From NCBI RefSeq assembly GCF_024643205.1, contig NZ_JAMKQJ010000009.1, forward strand, positions 124,001 through 188,000: a stretch of 64,000 nucleotides of DNA. The letters are read 5' to 3'. This document shows positions 1 through 7,401 of the stretch, piece after piece (within the stretch, counting starts at the first letter, position 1; each line of letters opens with the position of its first letter). The position numbers and the translations under genes were made by a program. The DNA comes from Parapedobacter tibetensis (GTDB taxonomy: Bacteria; Bacteroidota; Bacteroidia; Sphingobacteriales; Sphingobacteriaceae). Under the pieces are notes generated by a model. That model searched no databases. It saw nothing but the letters and a program-made list of their open reading frames with translations, and was not told where the DNA came from.

Positions 1-1
1 C

Positions 2-346
2 ATGGTTACCCATATGCTCAATACCTGGGGAATTACGGTAGATACCGTCAAAAATGGGAGAGAAGCCCTGGAAAAGGTGGAAAACACCGCATATAACCTC
101 ATCCTGATGGATGCTCATATGCCCGTCATGAGCGGATTTGATGCTATCCGCGCCATCAGGAACGATCATCGTGAATACCTCAGGCAAATTCCCATCATCT
201 CCATTTCTGCTTCAGTATTGCAGCGTGAACAGCAAGCTGCTTATGCCGCCGGCGCAAATGCCGTGGTGGGCAAACCCTTTGATCCGGTGACACTTTATCA
301 GATTATCAAAACACTGACCCACGGAAAGTCAAAAGCAGAAAAGTAA
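2..346 (+). CDS. Response regulator receiver domain, C-terminal part (5' end outside window)
   Basis: This is the end of a protein that begins before the window. It reads as a CheY-like receiver domain: an acidic phospho-acceptor strand (LILMDAHMPVMSGFDA), a conserved Ser/Thr strand (PIISISAS) and the lysine strand (NAVVGKPFDP). The receiver is the last domain, with only a short basic tail after it, so the whole protein is probably a hybrid sensor kinase or a multi-receiver protein. The true start cannot be seen; the first Met here lies inside the domain. The domain call is firm, the overall architecture is inferred. Confidence 0.85.
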   Translation: MVTHMLNTWGITVDTVKNGREALEKVENTAYNLILMDAHMPVMSGFDAIRAIRNDHREYLRQIPIISISASVLQREQQAAYAAGANAVVGKPFDPVTLYQIIKTLTHGKSKAEK

Positions 347-392
347 TATTAAAATTACAATGTAATGATAAATGGACTTTTTTAACGTTGTA

Positions 393-400
393 TAATTTTG
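393..400 (+). promoter_or_regulatory. Candidate -7 box (TAATTTTG) upstream of azurin gene
   Basis: An exact TAnnTTTG match lies about 90 nt before the azurin start. No convincing TTTG element is found 19-20 nt upstream, so this rests on the -7 box alone. Confidence 0.3.
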
Positions 401-490
401 GGAAATCCCATACCTTTGGCCGCAAGCAAGCAGCGTAACCAACAATGCTATCCCATTTATGGGTGGTTTAATTAATTAGATTTAACAGAA

Positions 491-1024
491 ATGAAGCGAT
501 TATTTTTAGCCCCTTTAGTTGTAAGTGCATTACTCATTGCCGCCTGCGGTGGCAACCAAAAAGAAGAATCATCGGACACAACTGAAACAACCACCTCGGA
601 AACCGAAACTCCCAAAGTGGATATCCCTGGACTGGACACCGTAGCCTTGAGCAACGACTTGGCCCTGGCGGGTAATGATTTGATGAAATATGACAAAGAA
701 CTCTTTCGGGTTAAAGCGGGGGAGCCCATAAAGCTCACCTTTAAAAATATAGGGGAGATGCCCAAAGAATCCATGGGACACAACGTGGTTGTTCTCCAAC
801 CTGGGACCGATTTGCCTGCGTTCGGCGGTGAAGCCATTAAAGCCGTAGATAACGAGTATATCCCGGCTACTTTTGCTTCATCCATTTTGGCCCACACTAA
901 GCTATTGGGGCCAGGAGAGACCGATGTAATTGAATTTACCTTGGAAGAAAAAGGTGTATATCCTTATTTATGCAGTTTCCCTGGCCATTATGGTGTTATG
1001 AAGGGAAAAATCGTAGCAGAATAA
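491..1024 (+). CDS. Azurin-like blue copper lipoprotein
   Basis: A 177-aa cupredoxin with a lipoprotein signal peptide (lipobox ending at Cys19), then an acidic Ser/Thr/Glu-rich linker of about 25 residues, then an azurin domain from about residue 50. The copper ligands are visible: His97 in MGHNVV, then Cys161, His166 and Met170 in LCSFPGHYGVMKG. It should be anchored in a membrane facing the periplasm or cell surface and shuttle single electrons. The gene stands alone and is followed by a strong terminator. In Bacteroidota such azurins are thought to serve respiratory or peroxidase electron transfer; the partner is not visible here. Confidence 0.93.
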   Translation: MKRLFLAPLVVSALLIAACGGNQKEESSDTTETTTSETETPKVDIPGLDTVALSNDLALAGNDLMKYDKELFRVKAGEPIKLTFKNIGEMPKESMGHNVVVLQPGTDLPAFGGEAIKAVDNEYIPATFASSILAHTKLLGPGETDVIEFTLEEKGVYPYLCSFPGHYGVMKGKIVAE

Positions 1025-1045
1025 AAACCATATGAGACAATAAAG

Positions 1046-1074
1046 AAAGACAGTCAGCCGGCTGTCTTTTTTTA
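1046..1074 (+). terminator. Rho-independent terminator after azurin gene
   Basis: An 8-bp stem, AAAGACAG paired with CTGTCTTT, encloses an 8-nt loop and runs into a T tract, 21 nt after the azurin stop codon. Confidence 0.85.
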
Positions 1075-1104
1075 TTGTTCACCTTCCCTAACAATGTAAT
1101 TTTG
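1075..1104 (+). promoter_or_regulatory. Bacteroidota-type promoter for first lpd gene
   Basis: TTG at 1075-1077, 19 nt, then TAATTTTG at 1097-1104, matching the -33/-7 consensus. It lies directly after the azurin terminator and about 36 nt before the lpd start. Confidence 0.5.
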
Positions 1105-1140
1105 CGTACTTTTGAATATCTAATAGATTAAATAATTCGC

Positions 1141-2547
1141 ATGCAATACGACGTCATCGTAATCGGTAGCGGACCTGGGGGCTATGTGGCTGCCATTCGC
1201 TGCGCACAGTTGGGCTTAAAAACAGCCGTCATCGAAAAATACAAAACCCTTGGAGGCACCTGCCTCAACGTGGGATGCATCCCATCCAAAGCACTGTTGG
1301 ATTCATCAGAACATTACCACAATGCTGCTAAACATTTCAGTGCACATGGCATCAACCTGAGCAACCTCCAAGTAGATATGAAGCAAATGATTGCGCGAAA
1401 GGATGATGTAATTGGTCAAAACGTGGCTGGTATTGAATTCCTCTTCAAAAAAAACAAAATTGATAGCCTCAATGGTGTGGGTTCGTTTGTCGACAAAAAC
1501 ACGATCAAAATTACGAAGGAAGGCGGTGAAACAACACAAATCACCAGTAAGAACATCATCATCGCCACGGGGTCAAAACCTACCGCCCTTCCCTTCCTCC
1601 CTGTAGATAAAAAACGGATTATTACTTCCACCGAGGCATTGACACTAACGGAAGTGCCTAACCATCTGATTATCATCGGTGGTGGTGTCATCGGACTTGA
1701 GCTCGGTTCGGTCTATGCCCGCTTGGGCAGCAAGGTTTCAGTCGTTGAGTATGAAAAATCCATAATTCCCACCATGGATGGAGCATTGGGCAAGGAATTG
1801 CAGCGAGTACTGAAAAAAACGCTTGGTATGGAATTTTACATGGGACACAAAGTAACCGGTGCTACGGCAAAAGGTAAAAAAGTAACCGTGACTGCGGAAA
1901 ACCCTAAGGGAGAATCCGTGAAATGGGAAGGCGACCATTGCATTGTGGCCGTAGGCCGCACGGCGTATACTGAAGGGCTCGGTCTGGAAAACATTGGTAT
2001 CACGCTGGAAGAGCGTGGCAAAAAAGTACCGGTGAACGAACACCTCGAAACCCCTATACAAGGTGTATATGCCATTGGCGATGCCATCAAAGGCGCCATG
2101 CTAGCCCATAAAGCCGAGGACGAAGGTGTTTTTGTGGCTGAGCGTATTGCGGGACAAAAGCCCCATATCGATTACAACCTTATCCCCGGCGTGGTCTATA
2201 CCTGGCCAGAGGTGGCCAGCGTGGGCAAAACCGAAGAACAACTCAAGGCAGAAGGCCTCAAGTATAAGACAGGAGCCTTCCCGTTCAAGGCCAGTGGTCG
2301 GGCCAAGGCCAGCGGCGATACTGATGGGTTTGTAAAGGTACTTGCCAGTGCTGATACCGATGAAGTGCTGGGTGTCCATATGATTGGTCCTCGTGCTGCC
2401 GATATGATTGCTGAAGCCACCATAGCCATGGAGTACCGCGCATCGGCAGAGGACATCGCTCGTATATGCCATGCCCACCCCACCTATACAGAGGCTTTCA
2501 GGGAAGCAGCTCTCGCAGCCACGGCCAACCGGGCCATCCATATGTAA
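1141..2547 (+). CDS. lpdA: Dihydrolipoyl dehydrogenase (E3), copy 1
   Basis: A 468-aa flavoprotein disulfide reductase of full family length. It reoxidises the lipoyl group of 2-oxoacid dehydrogenase or glycine cleavage complexes, using FAD and NAD. The N-terminal FAD motif (VIGSGPGGYVAA) is followed by the redox-active pair Cys41/Cys46 in GGTCLNVGCIPSK, an NAD-binding glycine motif (IIIGGGVIGLELGS), the second FAD contact (GVYAIGDAI) and the C-terminal catalytic His-Glu region (HAHPTYTEAFREA). It is not next to E1 or E2 genes. It is clearly diverged from the second copy at 3718, so the two probably serve different complexes. Confidence 0.96.
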   Translation: MQYDVIVIGSGPGGYVAAIRCAQLGLKTAVIEKYKTLGGTCLNVGCIPSKALLDSSEHYHNAAKHFSAHGINLSNLQVDMKQMIARKDDVIGQNVAGIEFLFKKNKIDSLNGVGSFVDKNTIKITKEGGETTQITSKNIIIATGSKPTALPFLPVDKKRIITSTEALTLTEVPNHLIIIGGGVIGLELGSVYARLGSKVSVVEYEKSIIPTMDGALGKELQRVLKKTLGMEFYMGHKVTGATAKGKKVTVTAENPKGESVKWEGDHCIVAVGRTAYTEGLGLENIGITLEERGKKVPVNEHLETPIQGVYAIGDAIKGAMLAHKAEDEGVFVAERIAGQKPHIDYNLIPGVVYTWPEVASVGKTEEQLKAEGLKYKTGAFPFKASGRAKASGDTDGFVKVLASADTDEVLGVHMIGPRAADMIAEATIAMEYRASAEDIARICHAHPTYTEAFREAALAATANRAIHM

Positions 2548-2558
2548 AACGCATAGGG

Positions 2559-2596
2559 TGTTCTAGAAGTCTTGCTTCGTTTAGATTTCTAGAACA
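2559..2596. other. Long intergenic hairpin between lpdA and thioesterase genes
   Basis: TGTTCTAGAA at 2559-2568 and TTCTAGAACA at 2587-2596 are perfect inverted repeats. Pairing can extend inward to 14 bp with one G-U, leaving a loop of about 10 nt. There is no T tract on either side, so a simple intrinsic terminator is doubtful; an mRNA processing or protein-binding site is possible. Confidence 0.5.
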
Positions 2597-2641
2597 GCTA
2601 TTAACCCAATTTACAAACCGTGTTATGCAGTACAACGGGGG

Positions 2642-3067
2642 ATGAAAGATACCGGAAAAATCACTGATAATACGAACATGAACTTCCATACTCGCAAATG
2701 GGTTAAACCTGAGGACCTCAACCCCAATGGGACATTGTTTGGTGGCACGCTACTTCGTTGGATTGATGAAGAAGCCGTCATTTATGCCATTGTACAATTA
2801 GGCAACCCTCACATCGTTACTAAATTTATTTCCGAAATCAATTTCGTGAGCTCGGCAAGACAAGGCGACATCATCGAACTGGGTATTACGGCCACGCACT
2901 TCGGCCGCACATCCATCACACTTACCTGCCAGGTACGTAACAAAATCACGCGGAAAAGTATACTCACAATAGACAAACTGGTGTTTGTGAATCTCGACAA
3001 GGACGGCAATCCCGCACACCACGGCAAAACGGAAATTACTTACGCATACGCTGGCAACAAGCCATAA
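2642..3067 (+). CDS. Hotdog-fold acyl-CoA thioesterase
   Basis: A 141-aa single hotdog domain of the YciA/acyl-CoA hydrolase type. The signature NPNGTLFGGTLLRWIDEEA (residues about 28-46) carries the Asn, the Gly-Gly loop and the Asp expected at the active site, and is followed by the paired strands FISEINFVSSARQGDIIEL. It should hydrolyse acyl-CoA in the cytoplasm as a hexamer or similar oligomer. Two starts are possible, 2642 and an in-frame ATG at 2678; the shorter one starts closer to where family members begin. It is followed by a convergent small membrane-protein gene. Confidence 0.85.
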   Translation: MKDTGKITDNTNMNFHTRKWVKPEDLNPNGTLFGGTLLRWIDEEAVIYAIVQLGNPHIVTKFISEINFVSSARQGDIIELGITATHFGRTSITLTCQVRNKITRKSILTIDKLVFVNLDKDGNPAHHGKTEITYAYAGNKP

Positions 3068-3084
3068 CGCAACAGGGGCATATG

Positions 3085-3387
3085 CTAACGCTCGTGCCTC
3101 AATTTCCGTTCTACGAAAAAAGGCGCAAAGGGAACTAACGAAGCGACAAAAAATAACACTATCCGGCCAAATTTCCATTTATATTTATCCCAGCACATCC
3201 ATAACAGATATACGTAGGCAATGAATAAGATGCCATGCGCCCAACCCACGTATTTAACTCCCAATACAGCCCATCCAAAATCAGTGGTGCGCTTTAGTAC
3301 GGAAAACGTTATCAGCACCACCATAGATATCCCTTCGATAAGGGCAATGTTGCAAAACCAGCTTAGCGTCTGTTTATTCTTGCTCAT
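3085..3387 (-). CDS. DUF3817-family small integral membrane protein
   Basis: About 100 aa with three hydrophobic segments: an N-terminal segment with the IALIEGISMVVLITF pattern, a central one (VGWAHGILFIAYVYLLW) and a C-terminal one (IVLFFVASLVPFAPFFVERKL). The Glu in IEGIS, the HG in the middle helix and the PFGPF-like ending are typical of DUF3817. The function of the family is unknown. I chose the ATG at 3387 (MSKNKQ) over one 30 nt upstream because it leaves a normal short cytoplasmic leader. Convergent with the thioesterase gene, 17 bp apart. Confidence 0.8.
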   Translation of the reverse strand: MSKNKQTLSWFCNIALIEGISMVVLITFSVLKRTTDFGWAVLGVKYVGWAHGILFIAYVYLLWMCWDKYKWKFGRIVLFFVASLVPFAPFFVERKLRHER

Positions 3388-3563
3388 GATCAACGATTTG
3401 GATCGGCAAGTTAGCAATTATCCTGCGAGTGTATAGGCGTCCAAAAGGGTTTGACTGAAATGTGACGGTCTATAGATCGGAAGTTTTAGGTTTTAGCGCC
3501 AGATTAATTGTTAAAGGCTATTTGCTAATGCCTAATCACCTACCGCTTACAAAAAATTTTATG

Positions 3564-3571
3564 TAAGTTTG
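3564..3571 (+). promoter_or_regulatory. Candidate -7 box (TAAGTTTG) for second lpd gene
   Basis: Exact TAnnTTTG match 146 nt before the lpd start, without a clear -33 element. The rest of the 330-bp gap (3388-3717) is AT-rich and shows no gene. Confidence 0.3.
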
Positions 3572-3717
3572 TAGCCGCCATATCGAATACGATAATTGAA
3601 AAAGTAAATCAATCCGAAGAAATAATATAAATATTTATGAAATATTCATGTGTCTTAAAAAACCATAATTATACATGAAGTATTCCATATGTCCATTAAA
3701 AATAGATCTTATACATA

Positions 3718-5103
3718 ATGAATTACGACATCATTGTTATCGGGAGCGGACCGGGTGGTTATGTAGCTGCCATTAGGGCGTCCCAACTTGGATTTAAAAC
3801 AGCCATCGTAGAGCGTGAATCCCTCGGTGGCATTTGCCTCAATTGGGGATGTATTCCCACCAAGGCCTTACTCAAGAGTGCCCAAGTATTTGAGTACCTC
3901 AACCATGCTGAAGACTACGGTATCAAGGTCAAAGGTGGCGAGGCCAACTTCGAAGCTATCATCAAACGTAGCCGTGGAGTAGCCGATGGCATGAGCAAAG
4001 GCATCCAATTTCTGATGAAAAAAAACAAGATTGATGTAATCATGGGTGCCGCCAAAATTAAGAAAGGTGGCAAAATAGAAGTAAATACTGACGGTTCCAC
4101 TAAAGAATATACCGCCAAACATACCATTTTAGCCACCGGTGCTCGTTCGCGTGAGCTACCCAATTTGAAGCAGGACGGCAAAAAAATCATCGGCTACCGC
4201 CAGGCCATGAACCTGCAAAAACAACCCGAGTCGCTTGTTGTGGTCGGGTCGGGGGCTATCGGGGTCGAATTTGCCTATTTCTATAATGCCATCGGCACCA
4301 AAGTCACCGTCGTAGAATATCTTGATCGCATTGTCCCCGTTGAGGATGAAGAGATTTCTAAACAATTGGAACGCAGCCTCAAAAAAGCAGGCATCAGCAT
4401 CCTTACCAATGCAGAAGTGCAATCCGTGGATACCTCCGGCAAATTGAGTAAGGTGCAAATCAAAACGGCTAAGGGTACGGAAACCATTGAAGCGGAGACC
4501 GTGCTTTCTGCAGTTGGGATTACCCCAAACATTGAGAACCTCGGTTTGGAGGAAGTGGGCGTCAAAACAGATAAGGGTCGGGTATTGGTAGACGATTTTT
4601 ACAAAACTAATATAGATGGCGTATATGCCATTGGAGACCTTGTCAAAGGTCAGGCTTTGGCGCATGTGGCGTCTGCCGAAGGCATCACCTGTATAGAGAA
4701 AATAAAGGGGCATGATGTATCGCCCATCGATTACAACAACATACCTGGCTGCACCTATTGCTCACCCGAAATCGCCTCCGTAGGCTATACCGAGAAAGCA
4801 GCAAAAGAAGCCGGTTTTGAAATCAAAGTGGGTAAATTTCCTTTTTCCGCATCAGGCAAAGCCAGTGCTGCGGGGGCTAAGGATGGTTTCGTGAAAGTTA
4901 TTTTCGATGCCAAGTATGGTGAATTGCTCGGTGCCCATATGATTGGTGCCAATGTCACCGAGATGATTGCAGAAGTGGTGGTGGCACGTAAATTGGAAAC
5001 CACCGGTCATGAAGTCATCAAGGCCGTCCATCCCCACCCTACCATGAGTGAAGCCATCATGGAAGCCGCGGCGGATGCCTACGGTGAAGTGATACACCTA
5101 TAG
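3718..5103 (+). CDS. lpdA: Dihydrolipoyl dehydrogenase (E3), copy 2
   Basis: A 461-aa paralogue of the gene at 1141, with the same architecture: FAD motif VIGSGPGGYVAA, redox disulfide Cys40/Cys45 in GGICLNWGCIPTK, NAD motif VVVGSGAIGVEFA, second FAD motif GVYAIGDLV and catalytic HPHPTMSEAIMEA near the C-terminus. The Trp in the CLNWGC motif and the overall divergence separate it from copy 1, whose motif is CLNVGC. Copy number two fits separate E3 subunits for pyruvate and 2-oxoglutarate (or branched-chain) complexes, but which is which cannot be told from here. A strong terminator follows. Confidence 0.96.
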   Translation: MNYDIIVIGSGPGGYVAAIRASQLGFKTAIVERESLGGICLNWGCIPTKALLKSAQVFEYLNHAEDYGIKVKGGEANFEAIIKRSRGVADGMSKGIQFLMKKNKIDVIMGAAKIKKGGKIEVNTDGSTKEYTAKHTILATGARSRELPNLKQDGKKIIGYRQAMNLQKQPESLVVVGSGAIGVEFAYFYNAIGTKVTVVEYLDRIVPVEDEEISKQLERSLKKAGISILTNAEVQSVDTSGKLSKVQIKTAKGTETIEAETVLSAVGITPNIENLGLEEVGVKTDKGRVLVDDFYKTNIDGVYAIGDLVKGQALAHVASAEGITCIEKIKGHDVSPIDYNNIPGCTYCSPEIASVGYTEKAAKEAGFEIKVGKFPFSASGKASAAGAKDGFVKVIFDAKYGELLGAHMIGANVTEMIAEVVVARKLETTGHEVIKAVHPHPTMSEAIMEAAADAYGEVIHL

Positions 5104-5114
5104 TCAGCCATACA

Positions 5115-5152
5115 AACCTGACAAGTTTTTGGAACCTGTCAGGTTTTTTTTC
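5115..5152 (+). terminator. Rho-independent terminator after second lpd gene
   Basis: AACCTGACA at 5115-5123 pairs with TGTCAGGTT at 5137-5145 and runs into eight Ts. Confidence 0.9.
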
Positions 5153-5189
5153 TTAACACAAATGTAACAACCAAAAAACCAATGGATTA

Positions 5190-5220
5190 TTTTCCTAAGC
5201 CAAAACTATTATTATATTTG
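5190..5220 (+). promoter_or_regulatory. Bacteroidota-type promoter for actin-like gene
   Basis: TATATTTG at 5213-5220 is an exact -7 box; a TTTT at 5190-5193 is a weak -33 element at 19-nt spacing. The start codon is 24 nt downstream. Confidence 0.5.
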
Positions 5221-5243
5221 TACATCACCACCCCAATAGACTG

Positions 5244-6320
5244 ATGAAGACAAAATATACAAGCATCCCAAGCGTCATCGAAAGGCATAACAAACCACTC
5301 GTACAGCTTACTTCTTCCTTAGATAAACGCATTCAGCTATTTGAGGCTGGTTCAGGCTTCCTCGTAGGTGAATTAGCGTTGACCCAAGGGCATGCTCCAT
5401 ACCGCAACATCAATAGTTCTCCCGTTGATTTGGACTACCAATTATTGGCCAAGGCCGGTTTGTTATTAGCCACCGAAGCCAAATCTGGTGAGTTGGTGAT
5501 TACTACGGGGTTTCCATCTGCAGTATACGAATTGTTTAAGCAGCAAGCAGAAGAGTTTTTCTCCATACGCGATATCATCATTGAGTACAATGAAGACACG
5601 GTAAATGGCGGCGGGCGTGGCCGCGTCCAGCTAACCATTTCACATCTGGAAGTGATGTCCGAAATCATGGGGTGCATCAATGCCATTCGCAAAGGTCCGC
5701 TAGCAGATGAAGGTAATTTCTTCGTCGTGAGTTTAGGTTACGGCACCTGTGAAACCGCATTAAGTACAGCGGAGGGGCCTGTAGCCAGAACCTGTGTAAG
5801 CGTTCCAGGACTTAGGCGCTCGGTAAATACCCTCTATGACGAGTTGAGTGCGAGCTATTACCTGTCTATGAAAAACGAGCACATGATTAATCAAAGTTTC
5901 CAGCGTGGTGATATCGTTATCGGCCGAAAACGAATGAATCTGTTGAATGCCAGAAGCAACCATTTGGCAAGTTATTATGACGAAGTGATATCTCCCGCCA
6001 TGCGGAAGGCCTTTACGGATACAGATTTTGAGAAAGCCAACCGCTTGTATTTAGTGGGTGGGGGGGCGCTGTATCCTGAATTGGTGAGCCATTTCCAACG
6101 CGAATTCGAAGGCGTACTTGATGTCATCGTGCCGGAAGGTGCAGATAATTATGCATCCATGGGCTATTTCTTGCGCTCGGCCCTATGGTGCGGTCCGAAC
6201 CACATCGAGCGGGCCGTAGGCCTTGATATTGGCAATGCCTATACCGTTATCTCTACCCCTTGGGCGGAAACCAAACAGAAAAAGGAAAAAATCGTCGAAT
6301 CGGAATTTCTGGAGGGATAA
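5244..6320 (+). CDS. Actin/ParM-like ATPase with apparent circular permutation
   Basis: A 358-aa protein with actin-superfamily motifs in an unusual order. Residues 31-52 (FEAGSGFLVGELAL) match the region of ParM/Alp proteins that normally follows the phosphate-1 loop. Residues 159-172 (FFVVSLGYGTCETA) are the phosphate-2 loop, though its usual Asp is Ser163 and a later acidic position is Glu170. Residues 268-280 (LYLVGGGALYPEL) are the adenosine motif, and YASMGYFLRS resembles the usual C-terminal helix. The phosphate-1 motif VGLDIGNAYTVIS, normally at the N-terminus, sits at residues 325-337. No coding sequence for it exists upstream. It is a single gene with its own promoter and no ParR-like partner next to it. 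A filament-forming or cytoskeletal role is inferred only. Confidence 0.7.
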   Translation: MKTKYTSIPSVIERHNKPLVQLTSSLDKRIQLFEAGSGFLVGELALTQGHAPYRNINSSPVDLDYQLLAKAGLLLATEAKSGELVITTGFPSAVYELFKQQAEEFFSIRDIIIEYNEDTVNGGGRGRVQLTISHLEVMSEIMGCINAIRKGPLADEGNFFVVSLGYGTCETALSTAEGPVARTCVSVPGLRRSVNTLYDELSASYYLSMKNEHMINQSFQRGDIVIGRKRMNLLNARSNHLASYYDEVISPAMRKAFTDTDFEKANRLYLVGGGALYPELVSHFQREFEGVLDVIVPEGADNYASMGYFLRSALWCGPNHIERAVGLDIGNAYTVISTPWAETKQKKEKIVESEFLEG

Positions 6321-6323
6321 TAC

Positions 6324-7370
6324 CTATCCTTGGTTAATCAAACGCGATTTGAAGACCACTTTCGCAGGCTTCGGGCTCTCTTCGGTATCAATTAGTTCAA
6401 AAAGCAACTCTGCCGCCTTCTTCCCTTGCTTTCCTGGGAATTGTTCAATAGAAGCCATCGGCGGGTTTTCCATATATTTCCATAATGGATAGTTAGCGTA
6501 ACTGATGAAATGGAGATCCTGGTTGAGTGCCAGACCTTTTTGGCGTACGGTTTTCATCACATCCAATGCCACATAATCGTTGAATGAAACCACGGCTGAG
6601 GGGCGGTCGTAGAGGGATAACAACTGCAGAATAGCAGCCTCATTACCATCTTGCGTAAGGTCCGTATTCACAATATATTCTTCCTTGAAGGCAATTTTCT
6701 GCCTTTTCAATCCTTTAATATAGGCTTTCTTACGTTCGACGCTGGCAGGCAATGCTGTTGGTCCGTTAATCAAGGATATAGCATTATGCCCACAAGAGAC
6801 AAAGACGTCTATGGCTTCCAGCATTCCCGTTTCCAGATCGCTCACTACCTTGTTGATATTCTCCAAATCAGGCACACAGTCAAAAAAAACGATGGGAATG
6901 CCCGCACTTTCCAACAGGTCAATGAATCCATAGTTCTGCGTATTTTTCCCAATCGACATCAGGATGCCGTCTACCCGATGTGTCTTCAGTGTTTGCAATA
7001 TCCGTAGTTCGCGGTCAGCATCGTCGAGCGATTGGCCCATGATTACGGTGTAGTTCTTTGAACTCGCTACATTTTCAATTTCGCTGATGGCTGCTGAAAA
7101 AAAAGGTTCAGATAAGCTAGGCAGCACCACACCTATGGTGAATGTTTTGCGTTGCTTAAAGAAAATAGCGGTTTGATTGGGTTCATAGTTCAACTCCTTT
7201 GCAACCTTCTTCACACGCATTGTCGTTACCAAGCCTATACTGGGATGGTCGTTCAGTGCTCTGGAAACGGTGGAAGGTGAAATCTTTAACCGTTTCGCAA
7301 TTTCCTTTATTGTTGCAGGTTTGCCTTCCTTCATAAGCTGTTCAATATTAATGGCCAGATCCGGCATCAA
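6324..7370 (-). CDS. LacI-family transcriptional regulator
   Basis: A 348-aa repressor. The helix-turn-helix lies at residues about 20-45 (TIKEIAKRLKISPSTVSRAL), followed by the hinge and a periplasmic-binding-protein-like effector domain (IGVVLPSLSEPFFSAAISEI onward). Such proteins bind palindromic operators and usually sense sugars. The start could be 7370, the next codon, or an ATG about 13 codons in. It is the last gene of a same-strand line that runs from lolD down through the S41 protease, 31 bp after that gene, but an AT-rich gap suggests it may also have its own promoter. The target operon is not obvious; no sugar genes adjoin. Confidence 0.92.
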   Translation of the reverse strand: MMPDLAINIEQLMKEGKPATIKEIAKRLKISPSTVSRALNDHPSIGLVTTMRVKKVAKELNYEPNQTAIFFKQRKTFTIGVVLPSLSEPFFSAAISEIENVASSKNYTVIMGQSLDDADRELRILQTLKTHRVDGILMSIGKNTQNYGFIDLLESAGIPIVFFDCVPDLENINKVVSDLETGMLEAIDVFVSCGHNAISLINGPTALPASVERKKAYIKGLKRQKIAFKEEYIVNTDLTQDGNEAAILQLLSLYDRPSAVVSFNDYVALDVMKTVRQKGLALNQDLHFISYANYPLWKYMENPPMASIEQFPGKQGKKAAELLFELIDTEESPKPAKVVFKSRLINQG

Positions 7371-7401
7371 AGAAAGCGCAATATACCAATTTAATTAAAT
7401 A

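Noticed and set aside
1141..5103. Tandem duplication of lpd genes as a recent event
   Set aside because: The two proteins differ throughout, including at the active-site motif, so they are old paralogues that happen to lie close together.
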